The position numbers were made by a program, and so were the translations under genes. This document shows positions 46,801 through 60,700 of a stretch of DNA of 64,000 nt, piece after piece. The notes below the pieces were generated by a model. It was not told where the DNA came from. It ran no database searches and was given only the letters and a program-made list of their open reading frames with translations. Source of the DNA: Paulownia fortunei (taxonomy: Eukaryota > Streptophyta > Magnoliopsida > Lamiales > Paulowniaceae); contig CM033106.1 in NCBI GenBank assembly GCA_019321725.1, positions 22,814,965 through 22,878,964 of the forward strand, given 5' to 3'. Within the stretch, counting starts at the first letter, position 1; every line of letters starts with the position of its first letter.

Positions 46801-49800
46801 GAAAGGTAAAACAACTCTCTTGTCAAGGACTGGCTACTTGTTGTCAACCTGTGTAGAATTATATTACAAGGGAGTAATGTTGCGTTTGATATTAAATCTG
46901 TCTGAAATAATCTATGCACAATTGTTGCTCGTTTAAGTTGTCTAAAAAGGAATACATACATATGTGGCCAGTTAGGAGTTGTTATATACACAAGATGGGG
47001 AGAGTGATAGCATGATGAATTTTGGTGATGAGCAGCAAGGAAGGAGTTTGGTATAACAAATGGCATGATATGATAGTCATTGGCATTGTAATTAAGGAGT
47101 TGCAAACTTTTAAAGATAGCAGTATGTAATTGACAGAATATAGTGAAGTTGACTGAAATGTATGATGCATGTCTACTTGAGGATAGGGAATTGAGACAGT
47201 GCTGTGTTGATGTTCTCATATTGAAGAGAAACTACTAGATAACAAAATGAGTTGGTTGGTTCCGATGGAGAGGAGAATTGGTGATGATTAGAAGTAACGA
47301 GAAGCACTTACAGTTTAAAAACTTCAGCTGCTACTAGAGTACAGCTTCTTGTAACCATCTTACTTGAGTGATATGATACAAGAATGTCTTCTATCTTGTT
47401 AGATTCATGGGTTTCTGTTTTATATGTTGGCTTGAATCTTTTGTCCCCTCATAATTATAGTTTGACCCCAAATATGTGGTGAATGTGCTCCATTTCTGTT
47501 AGAATCTTTTCTGAAATGACTATGCATTTATTCAGTCTCTTGGACTTTGAAAATTAACTTTGACATGGAAGTTTATGCATGTGGTCCACAGTCTGACCTA
47601 GATATGCTACTTTTGGTGGGGTTTTCACAACCATTGGAGCAAAACCAGCTTCTATTATTAATTTGATATGTCATTCAGTTAATTGCCCAATCTTGATAAC
47701 ATCATTTTGCATGTTAACTTTTATTCACTTGTGCTCTTTGTGCCCGCAATTGAATGCTCTTATTTCCTTTTTAGGCTGCCACAAGTAATGTTCAATGTCC
47801 TAAAAGGGAATGTCTTCTTTTAACAAGTGCCCTTGAAGTAATGATGTGACATCTGCTTAATCTAAGCAACTACTAGTTTTGAGGGTAAAAGTGTACAGAT
47901 AACCAAAGCCTATGTCTTCAACTTTCATCTAAAGCCTTATGTTAATCCAAACATGGACGTTCAAATTTGGGGCAAAGCAAATTATAGTTACTCCATCACA
48001 TTTTAGAGCCAGAATATAATTAAACATTTTTATATTTTTATTTGGCTCACCAAACTCTCTCTTTTGTTCTATCACTGCCAACAATGTGCAGTGGCTTGAA
48101 TAAAATATTTAGTTTAAGTGTAGGGGGTTGGAGAAACATATCCCAGCATGTTCCGCATTGTGGATCTTGCACATGTTAATCTGGCTCTTTGCTCTGGTGG
48201 AATGTTGGTTTCCGTGATCTGAAGATGTAGAATTGATGTGCCCAAGCAATTCAACATGAGCTGGTTTCCTTTTCCACTTCATGCTATATGACTTCTTTAT
48301 TCCATTATTTGTTGAGTAAAGAATTTTGGGTTTAGTATTCATATTTCTTCTGGGGAACTCTGTTGGGATTCAAAGTTGTTTGTGTTATGCATTGTGTCCT
48401 GCTTAAACCTGTTTCTCTGTGGTCAGGCTGGACTGATGGTTATGTGGTTTGTTAACCAATGGAAAGGAATGTCAAAAGAGAAAGTTGTCAGCTGTCCTCA
48501 GCCATTCTTTCTAATTGACACTAACTTCTCAGGCAGCAGTCCTTTCGAATGGTCCGTGCAAGGGTAGTGAATCCATTGTTTGGTGCTGGGTACTTATATT
48601 CTCTTTGTATCAATTAATAAAAGTTGAAAGTCAACATTAGATCGCTTAACATTTGTTTTTCTGTCTCAGGCTTTGTTTTCATGAACCTCGCTTAGTTGAG
48701 TTTCTTTTTGAGCAAGCAACCTTTTGTGTTCAATTTCAGTTTATAGGTGTTTTGTTGCATCTCCTCGTACTTCGTCTGTCTCTTAAAGTAGAGTATAAAA
48801 TTCTGTTGCATTGGGGGTTCTTTAGTTTTCATGTTCTCAACTTGACTTGTCAACAGTAATTTGTTTTACTAGATGGTTTTATGCTATTATGTTATCTGCT
48901 GTATTTACAGCTGGATTTAAAAAGAAAAGTAAAATTATAGGGTTGGTTTGGTTTCATTTTTTTTTCCTTGTTTTGAGGAAAATATTTTAGGGAAATGTAT
49001 TTTGGGGAGATATTGGGAATTGTGAAGTATGTATGATTTTACTTTGGAAATGGTTGGCGTGATGTATTTTGAAAAAAGTCACGTTTGGCTTTATTTTTGG
49101 GGGAGAAATTTTGTGCTGTAGATGTTATGTTTGGTTGGGTTTTGTCTGGTCATGGTGTCACATCAAGTTTTTGTATTATTGTATGTTGTTATTAAGTCAA
49201 TGTAATGATGGGATGATGTATATTCATAATGATGATAGGATGTAACTATATATATATTTATTGGTATAAAGATTTGGATATGTATAAAGATATATATATA
49301 TATATATATATAATATATATATATATACACATATAGAAGTGTATAACAATTGGAACATATATATGTATGCATAGTAATGATTAGGATTTTTTGGAAATAT
49401 TTTGGGGAAGAGGAAAATGTATTTTGGGGAGAAAAAGCTATTAAATGTTTGGTTTCATTTCTGGGGGAACAATACCAAACAAAGCCATAATATTTTAATG
49501 TTTGTACATGTATGATCTACCGTAATATTATGGAGATCTTTGAAGTTGAATAATCTGCAAGCTCTCTGTAGATTATTTAGCTCCACAATATTCTACTTAT
49601 TATAAGATTCTATTTAATTGAGCTAATTTTTCTTTTGCTACTATATCTTTTATTTTTTGTTGATGGTGAAGTTGTTGATGGTGGGTATATTTTTCATTTT
49701 AGGCATGCGAGGAATTGTTGACTATACAAACTACGATGACATGAAATACGCTGTGAGCTAATTTACTTGACTTTTGAAACTAATCAAGCATTTCGTGTCA

Positions 49801-52249
49801 TTTTATTGCTTCATGATCTTTATTTGAATTTAACAATTTGCTTTTTTGTTGGCGATTGATGTCACATTTATTTGCATGGCCTTTTGCTGTGTTCTGTGTT
49901 CTGTTCATGTAGATAAGGAAGCTTGATGATTCTCTCTTCCGAAATCAATATTCTCGGGCTTATGTACGGGTATGTTGGGATGAAGTTTTGAATATTGTGG
50001 AGTCTATGCGTCATGAAGTTCACTGTTACTAATGCATTTGTGAAAACTAGGTGGAGGAGTATGAGAGGAGACGTAGTTATTCCAGGAGTCCGAGTAGGAG
50101 TCCCTATTCAAGAAGCAGAAGTACCACCAGGAGCCCTGGTGATAGGGGCAGGAGTAGAAGGTATCACTTATTATATAGTATTAAAATGTTTCTTTCCCCG
50201 AGAAAATGACATTTTTCACTTTAAAAACTCACATAAGTGATATTAATGTGCAGTGTTTCTCCTAGGGTGAAACGTTCTCGTCATGCTTCATCTAGATCTC
50301 GTTCAAGGTCTGCTGCATCACGATCAGAATCTGAGTCACCTCCTCGTGCTGTATCAAGGTATGACGTTCTCCATGTGATGAGTGTGATGTCACTTTGACT
50401 TTTTTTAGTTTAAAGAATTTTTTTCCTGTGAATTGTACCTTTGATGTTAATGCTATACTGTTTGCCTTACATGCAGTCTCTTGGTTCCAATGGCGTTGCT
50501 TGAATCAGCTTTTTTATTTTTTAGTTTGTGACTACAATACCTTTTTGTAACCTAGATATTTCCATGATGTTAAAATCAAGTAACTTAGGCTAAATGGGAA
50601 AGTGAGATATGTACATTGAAAGAATATAATAAGTGGTATTAACATAATGGATATGAAACCAAATTAAAGCACAAATGCATGTTGGGAAAAAAATAAAAAA
50701 TAAAAAAAATGGGAAGCCTGCTGTGCTCCACTGTATCTATTTATGAAAATATGAATAGCTACTCCAATTAAAGGAAAAATATCTAACTAACTAATATATT
50801 CAGTTACATTGAGATACGTTCAAGAAAGATGTGGCTATCATTTTTCTCTTTGAAACCCCAATGTTCCTAGAAAGAAAAGAAACGAAAGAAACTTGTTAGT
50901 TTTTGATTTCCTCTGAAAAGGCACCTTCTGCAGAACTCATGCGAGTGGAAAGTTAATAATGGAAAAATCTGTGGTTTTCTACTATTGGTTTTAATTGCTG
51001 TTGGGGTTTGGAGAATTTACTTTTGATTCCATGTCATTTATAACTCTGGCACTTTTGTCTGTGCACCAATTCTTTAAACCAGAGGAGGATGATTTTGTTG
51101 AAAAGGGCGTGCAGGCTTTAAGGCTATGATACTATGATTATGAAGATTGCCTTTTTGTTTTCTAGATTTGGCTTTTCGTGGCGATCTGGGGATTGCATGT
51201 TAGGAACTTGATGGCTTGCGGTGCTCAATTTCATGTGACTCATTACGTTGTGGCAATATGCTGTTAAGTCGATGAGCACCTGCGGCAAAACCCAGATGGT
51301 AAATTTCATTTTAGTATGCTATATGTGGTCAATGCCCAGTAATAAAAGGTTTGAAGAAAACCAAGTGGACAAATGAAAACTGGATTTGCTGCATTCCGTA
51401 CGCTTGATAAATGATCACGATTTAATGTGTAAAATTAATTCCTTCATTAAATAGATGTTGAAGCATTGATCAAGGGCTTATGCTGATTGGTGGTGATTAT
51501 GGGGGAGAATTATTTCTCAGTTTCCTTTTAGCTTAGCATAGAATTGGTGCTTGGGTTTTGTGTTTATTTTTCTGAGTCAGCAATTATGAGTTAGGGTGAC
51601 CTGCTGGTGAAATCTCAGTCCGGTAACAGCCGAAAATGTGTTTGTTATACCTTATATTTTGAATGCTATAATTGCTTTCATATTTCGCTTGGACCAGAGA
51701 TTTTAAAGATTTTTTTTTTAAGTTCTGAATTTGATGTTGATGGAAACTTTGCAGATCGCGGTCAAGATCTAGACCACCTACAGCATCACCAGTAAGTGTA
51801 ACTCTGCTAGCTAATTTTTCAAGTATAAAGCTCTGTATAATTTAGGTTAGATTCTTAGGAAGTCCAGAGGCCTCACCACATCGACAATTATATGGTGGGC
51901 CTCACCACATCGACAATTGTATGGTGGGCCCCAAGTAGGTCTCACCACATTGGCTGTTCTGATTCTCAGATAGAGTCCTAAGGATGATCCATAATTAGTT
52001 GCCATGCAGTCTATATTCTTTCATCAACTTTTTGTACTGCAGCCTCCTCAACTCAGACATGCGAGTGCTAGTCCCAGCAGGAGCAGGAGCAGTAGCAGTA
52101 GCAGGAGCAGGAGCAGGTCCAGATCCAGATCGGTATCCCATATTCCCTCTGGATGTCTTTGAGTTAAAAGTCTTATTTACGCCTGAATTATATTCTTTTG
52201 TTGTAAATGTAACGTTTCTTAATGTTGTTGACAGGTAAGTCCTGACTGA
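43887..52249 (+). CDS. SR34: SR family pre-mRNA splicing factor, SR34/SR30 (SF2/ASF) type, 299 aa
   Basis: Nuclear RNA-binding protein that promotes splice-site selection. Coding exons: 43887-43970, 45377-45442, 45647-45721, 45809-45914, 46005-46051, 46212-46269, 49703-49752, 49913-49969, 50051-50160, 50254-50358, 51755-51791, 52043-52132, 52235-52249. All phases join and total 900 nt including the stop. RRM1 is residues 7-80, with RNP2 IYVGNL (8-13) and RNP1 PGYAFVEF (44-51). A Ser/Gly-rich linker follows. RRM2 (~111-182) has the subgroup signature SWQDLKDHM (121-129). An RS/SP-rich tail runs from 186 to 299. Length is close to Arabidopsis SR34 (~303 aa). The start follows a consensus-like AAGGATGG. 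Intron 46270-49702 is 3.4 kb and holds a MITE. Retention of the last intron would give a different C-terminus (VSHIPSGCL). The 52235 acceptor abuts GTAAGT, so the final exon is the least certain part. SR34 versus SR30 or SR34b is not resolved. Confidence 0.92.
44706..44828. repeat. 41-bp pyrimidine-rich tandem repeat, three copies, in SR intron 43971-45376
   Basis: Units start at 44706, 44747 and 44788: TTCATTCTCTCTGTTAGTCT, then TGCTTTTCCTAACTGC, then TTGGG. Copies differ by 2-4 bases. Each contains TCTCTC and TTTTCC, motifs that polypyrimidine-tract-binding proteins recognise. Confidence 0.88.
48940..49486. mobile_element. MITE-like insertion (PIF/Harbinger-like ends) in the SR gene 3.4-kb intron
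   Basis: Imperfect terminal inverted repeats: the left end GGGTTGGTTTGGTTTCATTT matches the complement of the right end (GGCTTTGTTTGGTATTGTTC). It is flanked on both sides by ATA (48937-48939 and 49487-49489), fitting a 3-bp duplication of TWA type. 547 bp, no coding sequence, and a central (TA)n hairpin-prone tract at ~49290-49326. The phrase AAATGTATTTTGGGGAGA occurs near both ends in the same orientation. Confidence 0.65.
51871..51928. repeat. 29-bp tandem duplication in SR intron 50359-51754 / 51792-52042 region
   Basis: Two near-identical units CCTCACCACATCGACAATT plus ATATGGTGGG start at 51871 and 51900, with a third partial at 51935 (CTCACCACATTGG). It lies in the 251-bp intron 51792-52042, between the 37-nt exon and the next RS exon. 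Confidence 0.85.
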
Positions 52250-54732
52250 AACGGATTTGCTGATAAAGCTTGCAGGAAGTGAGAATATAGAGTTTTCTAG
52301 ACAGGCAGTTGAAATTTATCTAGTTTATTGAGACTTGGACATGTGAAGTAATATTTTAGCTGCTTTCAGGTGGATTTGAATTAATTCTGAGTAATTCTGT
52401 AGCATTAATTGTTGATGAATTTGATATTCAAATCTACTGAACAATGATGATATGTGCACCTTTGCCTATTCCTTGTTCTTCCACTTGGCTTCATCTTGTG
52501 CTTTATTTGATTTGCTTTTCTGTGGTTTCACATGCTGAATGTTGCTAGATGCTTGCATGCTATTCTTATTCATAATGGAGCACTGCAATGTGTTGAGAGT
52601 TTCACGGGTTCAGCATTTTGTTGTTGTTCTCCTTTTGTATTTTGTTTTATTTTTCCCTGGTAATGCGTTCCATATTCTGGCGCGACAACTTGTTTGTTTC
52701 TGAGTGTGTGTGTGTGTGTGTGTGTGTTTTATTTGAGTCATTGATGCTGTGTGCTTTGCTTGACTTGTTTAAGCACGCAAGTTGAAAATTCTATATCAAG
52801 TTCTGTCCGATTTATACTGATTTGGTGTCTAGTCGGTATCATTTAATAGATGCATTAAAATGCTGATAAGCCATCTATAAAGGAGCTACTTTGCGACTTT
52901 CTTATGGGTAGTTTTAAGTTTTTCTCAAAAAATGCAACGGCAGAAGAATGGTCTGGTAGGGTTGAGAGGGTCTAAAGGGCAGTAGGTTTTGTATTCTGGG
53001 ATTATTTTAGACCTGTGAAAATGTCAGTCATTCATGTCTTTTTATTTTTTGGTGGGATGCATCATTTGGATGGCTATTAATTGGGTTTTGTGAGTCGATG
53101 ACTTGCAAGAATTTTTGGCCTATGGCTTAAAACTCAAAAACGTTTTTGTTGAGTTTTCCAGCTTGTCTTGAGTTAGCTCATACTAAAATTAAGGGAGACA
53201 GCTGTTCTTGTAATTCGTATTTGATGAGAACCTTTCTTCAAACAAAAACATGCATGCTTAAATTAACAAGCACCTTAGAGCTCATATGTTATTAGTTGAT
53301 AATTAAGTAGAGAACAAATTTAATTCAAACAATCAATGAGTCCGTTGGGATTGAACCTTATTAATAGCATCAAACTTCCTAAAAAATTAATATAGGCCTA
53401 ATTTAAAAGCTCATTCTTGGATTTGCTAAAATTTGACCTAATCCGATTAGATTAGATTGAGCAAGGCGACCAAACGAGCTTCGAGCATGAATTTGACCTT
53501 ATCCAGGCAAGTCGAATAAGCAAAAGCTTCGGTGAGGGTTCAGTTTACATCCTTCTTCGGGTTTATAGCAATATCATCCCTTGGACATTAATAAAAAACC
53601 GAGCATAGGTTTTAAAGTGCACCAAGACATTGTTTTGCATATACCTTAATATCGTTCTCAATCACTATCTCACCTGTTATTACTCTTGTGATGAATACAA
53701 TATTGGCAAGATTTAAAGTTCTTCGGTCCTGTGTCATACAAAGTTTGAAACCTAAACTCAATACTAGTGTTGGCCATTTTCCTTTCCTGTCAAGATTAAC
53801 TAACTTATCAAGTGATTGCAATGCAAACAACCTTCATCTCAACAAACAGTTTTGATTATGTTTTAGGTCGCAACTTTTTTCTTTCCTTTTCATTTTTTTT
53901 AATAAAAATGCGGTAATATTATCTATTCAGAAATAGTTAACTTAGGTTTAACAAATTCAGGAGGATCAGAAAATCGAACCCTGTTGGACTTAAGCTTAAA
54001 AATGGGCAACACTAATCCCTAAACGTCTAATAAAGCTCAAATGATAATCTCCAATATTTTGGAGCATGCTTTTTACTTGTTGAATTATCGGACCCGTCCA
54101 AGAAGTGTCGTCACCCTAAGATGTAAGATCACCTGTAACTGAAATTTGAAGAGTAGGTGCCAGTCCAGAGAAACCTTTGTTATCAGCTTTCTATCAAATT
54201 CATTCACTTGAAAATGGGGCAGCCAAAACAGATGTTGTCACAAAGTACTAGGTTCCTATTGGACCGCAATGGACTAGCTTTAAAGAAGAAGAAGAATTCT
54301 CGACAAGCCAAAATTCCACAGGTCAGAGCTCAAATACTCTTGCTACCTCCTAGTAAAACTAGCTTACTACGAGAATTCTAGATCATGGATAAAATTCACA
54401 AACATGACAATCAGCCAACAAATATTACTAAAAAATCCCCCTCCATATCAGAAGAAGATAACAAAGGACACCTTATGAAGGGGAAACACCGAAATGCAAC
54501 TTAAACCTTTTAATTTAAACATGTGATATTATTACCCCAAGGCATAGAAACAAGAGGAAGCCAGAGTCCATCACAAACTTGCGGCAGCTGAACAACGATA
54601 ATTTCAATGCCACCCAATAGTTTCAGGTCTGCCAAGCATGGCAGACTTTAATATAGATTGTAGCTCAAACATATATAATCTGGGTTTTCAGTCATAGTCG
54701 TCAAAGTTTTTCATCATAACAGAACAAGACAC
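52250..54732. other. Intergenic region between convergent SR and RING genes
   Basis: Presumably holds both 3' UTRs at its ends. A (GT)n microsatellite lies at about 52705-52727. The minus frame at 53830-53612 (72 codons) and the plus frame at 54157-54381 are unrecognised and lack homologous context. No gene is called. Confidence 0.6.
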
Positions 54733-57700
54733 CTATGACCGATTTTGAGATGGCATCCTCTCAGATCCATGCCTCTGGCGAAAACTGCTGGATCTGATTC
54801 CAGTATCAGATCCACCAGCTGGTGGGTGGAAAGGTGCCCATATTGAATCTCTATCGACCTGGCTCAATGGGAAGGCAGGCTGGTGCTCACGGTGATCACG
54901 TTCCCAAGCATGAAAATGATCACGAAGGGGATTTTCAGCTTCTTGGAAGGTTCTTCCAGATGAACTCGATGAGAAGAAGTAAAAACCACTAGACTGATCA
55001 GATGATGAGGCGATTGGCGCAACTTGAGCCAAACCCCTATGGCTGCTAGATCTCCGTCCAGCGGATACAAGAGACGTACGAGCTATTGGGACACTAGTGG
55101 ATTGCTGAAAATATGCTTGAAGAGATGGAGGACGGTCACGGGGCCGAGCAACAGGACCAGGGTAAGGTGGAAGCACTGATGATGTAACAGAGCTAGGAGC
55201 TCTACTAGCAGAGCTGTCATAATACATACCAACATCACATAACTCCAGAAATTCAAAGACCATATAGCAAGATAAAACCCTTTCATAAATAGCAGAAGCA
55301 CTCTCTGTCTTTTCTGTTTGACACAACTTAATAATTTAGCTTTGCGTCGTACAAAATACAAATTATGGCTCTGTTCTCCCACCTTCTTTTATTACTTATC
55401 TTGCTTTAAAAATTATTCATGTGGGAACCAGAGGGGAGGAAGATATAGAGGAGGTGGTTGAGGTATGTGATGGAATCCACCGATGGAAATATGTGACAAT
55501 ATGTTTCCATTGACATTAAAACCTGGATGATGACAAAACCTAGTTCCAGAAAAAGCAAAGCATCAAACTAGCCCTTCTCACTTCCCTCACTTTCACTATC
55601 TTTCTGTCCCGAATGATCTCTCTATGAGCCCATGAGGGTTTATATTTGTTCTTGTCGAGATGTGATACGGAATCCCACCCATTAGGTCTTCTCACTTCCC
55701 TCTACTTTTATTATCAATCTTTCTTTCATCAAATATTCTCTTTGTATGACCTGAAAGCCTCATATTAGTTATTGTTGAAGTGTGTAATGAATCCCACCCA
55801 TTATGCCAGAAAACATTTCAACATAATACTCTGAAACTGATACTACATGTCCGATCTTATAAAATAAAAATTCAACCAATGTACTAACCTGTTACCAACA
55901 ATGAAAGGGTGCATTCCAGGTCTAGGGATATCAGAACTGTTCCTAGCTGTTCTCTGAGTCACTGATGGAATAGAGGGTTGATCTGCACCACCAATCCGGC
56001 TACTTGCAGCGAAAGGAGAAGAATGGTCCCAACTGTGATAATGGACATCCATGGAAGGGAAAGCATAGGAGCTGGGGACTTCACTTGGAACAGACAGGCC
56101 ACTCCAGTGATTATTAAAACTAGATCCATCTGAAACATTCCTGCTTGATGTTGAAGAAGATGGATGAAATGTCCCAAAATATGCAACGTATGGGCAAGGA
56201 TGACTTGTGGATGACACAGGTGTATGTTCAGCAAAGACGGCATGATGGCCAAGAAGATCATGATCTATGAAACAACAAATACTCCTATTATTACAGAAAC
56301 TTGATGTTAACCTTAGTAGTAGATAGGTATGATTCTTACATGCACTTGATGGAAATTCTCCTTCACTGCAAATACAAATAAAAAAACAAGTTTTGTTAGC
56401 TAAACAGCTACTGTGTGAACCCCCCAAAAAAAGAAGTTTCAGAAAAACTGATGGGCAAAAAGCACGAAGTGCAATGCCAAAAAAGAGACTAAAAAGTAAA
56501 TTTCTTTACAGATGTTGAGGCAACAATGCAACATTCTGCACCAAATACCAAGCAACTTTACAGAATGTTTCTCTCCACATGCACAAATAACTAAAAATAA
56601 TTGAAACACTAATCACAACATTACTGTTCAGCATCCCAGATAGGCACAATAGAACTACAGATAATTAATATGAACAAGCATGTTTTCTTGTACATAAAAT
56701 ATTCCAACTACATGGAGGGAGAACCACACAATATGCAACCAGAAATGTGGCCTAATCTATGAAGACTCATCCCTAAATCCATGTTTGCATATGTAACATA
56801 CTATTAACTGGCAGTAAATTTTCCCAATGGCCTTTGTTAAGGTTCTGAGGCACATTCAGATAAAGTACAAAAATCATTATAAGCATGTTTAGAAGTTTCC
56901 AAGGCAAGAAACTAAGGCGAACAATTCCTTTCTTTAACTAAAGGGAAATATCTCTAATTGCATCCATAAGAATCTCTGTATTTAAATATGATAGAACCCA
57001 AACATTTTATACACTTAATGATGTGCTGATCTACAGTTCTCAAGACTTGTGTACACTATGATTAAACTTGCCTTCATAGTCAAATTTTGGGTTTCCTAAA
57101 ATTCAAAAGGTTAAGTAAACTTGAGATAAAGTAATCAGGTTAGAATTCAATGCAACAGACACGGGGTTGAAGACACCATTTACATTTGAGTTGACCAAGC
57201 TCATAAATAAACTTCTGATCTGGGTCTAACAGTGAAACACGGCTTGTTTTATGCTTTTCATTAACTAGTTCAGAGAGATGAAAAAATCCAGCATAGACCT
57301 AACAAGGTTGTCCAAATAGTAACTCTACTTGAATAATTCAAGTTCACAATAGGCTTCGCAAAAACTAGTACAGACATGGAACTCATCAAAAGAAAGTGTT
57401 ATTACAGGCACTAGTAAGAGAAATGAAAAAATCCAGCATAGACCTAACAAGGTTGTCCAAATAGTAACTCTACTTGAATAATTCAAGTTCACAATAGGCT
57501 TCGCAAAAACTAGTACAGACATGGAACTCATCAAAAGAAAGTGTTATTCCAGGCACTAGTAAGATATCACATAGCTACTTAGTTGTTATTCTCGCTATGG
57601 ACAACCAACGTCAAGCTTCAGGAACAACTAAAGACCTTTCCAGACTCCACGAAATTTGGTTACACATAAAACATATATACAACGAGTATTAACACATATA

Positions 57701-60700
57701 GACATAACTATTTTTATATCTTATCCATATTGTTTGACAAGTGAATAACAAGAAAATAAGGCGGTAAACGAGGATGGCATCATCCACCAGATTTCTGATT
57801 ACTAATATGGAAACTAAATACAAGGCAAGAGATGAGTGACACTTTGAAAGTGCATTTCTTGATACGCTCAAGCTTTCTTCTTGGAAGACTTGTACAAAAG
57901 CTGTACAGTAAGTTAAAAGACCTAATATTTTGAATCAGTATATTTCAAGAAAATATACAGCTCACAGAAAAGGTAAAGCTAAGCTTATTGAGTCATTATC
58001 AGGCAGTGACGACCCTCATGCAGAGATGATACCTTATTTGTAATGCAAAACACTTCTAACATTGTTTGTCAGGCACCCAAAGGCAAATAGAATACCGAAA
58101 TGGTTCAAAGAGGTATCATCTATATTTGAATGCCAACAACGAAAGATAATTTGAAAGTGAAAATTAGTTAACAATAAACTCATAAGGTTAGACGATGCTT
58201 ACTCAAAAGATGACGGTAGCCTAGTTAAACCACTGAACGGACACCAATGAACTCCAAATGACTGCAAAATCCATTCACAAGCAAATAAATTACTTAGTAA
58301 AATCTGGTAGACTCTGGATTCTCAGCTTAATTTTTAAAAATAAGAAGTACAAATTAGAAAAATAGAAGTAAACAGAGTATAGAATTCCAATGCAATTCCA
58401 GTTTGAAATCAAAATATAAAGTGGAAATGACCACAACAATTTTGTATACGCCACATAATTGAGTATCGTCATGGTGGAAATCCCAAACTTCACCAAGTAA
58501 TATTCCCCCCATCTCTTCCTGAACATAAGTGTTTATTTTTTTTAAAGTACATTACAGGTCCCCAGTAAGGGAAGTAAAAAGTTTGCCATGTGGAAGGGAA
58601 GGACAGTAATTATAGGCATTGGTTTCATCAACAGAAAAAGCACCATATGCCCCCAAACAAGTTCATCCGCCAAAGCACAACATTTTGACAAAAAAAACTC
58701 ATGCTGTTGAAGATATCCATAACCAATTTGTTCATGTCTAGAATGACAGACTTTCAGTTATATGATACACAAAAGTAAATATCAGAACAGCAACTGGGTA
58801 ATCTAACAGCTTACATGAAGTTTCTATGGAGGGATTGAAATAGAAGAGTTAAACTACACATGGGCCCATGTCAAACTGTACAGAAGCAATGTAGCAGCAA
58901 CCATATGATGCTGGAGTAGGTAATTCTTACTTTTAAAAATATGCATTGAATAATTGATAGCTAAGAAATCCATGAAGAAAGTAAAATATGCTCCCATTGT
59001 CTCCTCCTACTATATTCCTCACTTTTCCTTCCTAAGTTTTGTTTTTCTTCACATTTTTCACCTCAAGCAACCTAAGCCAGATTCAGCCCATGGCTTGCTC
59101 CTATATGCTCTTGTCATGTCGATATAGGTGATGTGGGGCTAACCAATGGATCTGTGCCATTGATGATACAGGCCAAATTGCTTTCTATGAAGTGGTACAT
59201 ATATATTGAAGGAAACTTGAACAGAGATAAGAAAGTAAATGTTATAACAAAGAAACAGCCCAAATGATGGAAATAAATTAGTACTCAAAAGGTTCTAATT
59301 GCTGATTTAAGTGCTTCTCAAGCACTAAACCAATGAAGTGGAAGAACACATTTTAGGCTAAGGTGGACTGGAGCACAAGGATGTTGTAATTACAATAATG
59401 CAGTCATAGGAGAACACTTTTTCACAAGATGACATAGTCCAATAATAAGTAAACCTTCAAGCACTAACTAAACAATAAGCTTCAGTAAATGTTACTTTCA
59501 AAACATAATATACCAACAAGTAAACATGAAATAACTGAGACGCCTAGACTAAAATCTCTTGAGTACATGAATGTGGTTTAATGCTTGATAAAACAAAGTA
59601 GGGCAAGACAATAGCATTCAAGCATCCAAAATCAGATAAGAAGTTGATATCATAGCACATCAGAAATAGCATAGACTCATCAGAATAGAATGATGCTCCA
59701 AGAGATGACAATGGGAAAGAGTATCAGCAGTAACAGCACATAAGATATAATGCTTCAAATCATGCTCCTTAGGATCCTATAGTAAATTACGAAGGTCATG
59801 TAAATGACAAAAGGTTGACCATTCACTTGACTGAGGATAATACATGCCAATTCCCATCAACAAAAATAAATCTACCCTCACAAATATAATGGATTAGATT
59901 CATAAAATTACCATTTCAGAATAACCTAGATCGTACAGATCCTCATCATGGGCCCAATCATCCATGCTAAACTCAGGCAATGGACGACCGCCGTTTGCAT
60001 ATAGCCATTGTCCTTTCTCAATTTTCCGACAGTTGGGACACTGCATTGCTCCCTTAATATTGAATGCCGAACCTATGCAATCTATCAGATCATACACAAT
60101 AAAGTCAGCACATAATAAAGCAACCGTGCACACGAACACGTACTACAAGCGTTGTGCTTCTAGAGTCTCATTCACACTGTACGTCTCATGTGCTTACAAG
60201 AGGCTAATACACATACCTTATGTGCTAAAACAAACAAAAACATGAACAAGGGTTAAAAGAACCTCATGCTCGCAGAATATTTTCCTAAGAATAATGCAGC
60301 AGCAAAGCAGTCGCTAAAAAGTTTTACAAGTATCTTACATAGAGAAAAATGTAAAACAACACATTCCATACCATGCAGTTGTTTGAGTTCATTTTTGGAA
60401 TTGCAAAGCTTCTTATCATTTCAAATATGATAATCATAGACCTATAACTAAGGCCAAAATATGCCAGAAAAGGTCTTTGACATGTTACTGCAACCAGTAA
60501 GTGACCAACAGAATCCCAGTTCTGACAAAGTTTTTTGCTGAAAAGTTTGCAAAAGTAAATCCATCTTAAGCATATTTGAATAGTTTATTAACTCTTGCTA
60601 CAATTGCTTTATTAGTTTCTGGCATACATGAACTAACAACCAACGGTTCAGATCACTGGCAATGTGTCACATTAAATTGGCCTTCTTTACAGTAATGGAA

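Noticed and set aside
46746..47219. 157-codon minus-strand frame in the SR gene intron
   Set aside because: No recognisable domain, irregular composition, and it lies wholly inside a plus-strand intron. Likely chance or remnant repeat DNA.
53612..53830. 72-codon minus-strand frame between the convergent genes
   Set aside because: Looks partly protein-like but matches no family that I can name. Without a search it cannot be supported.
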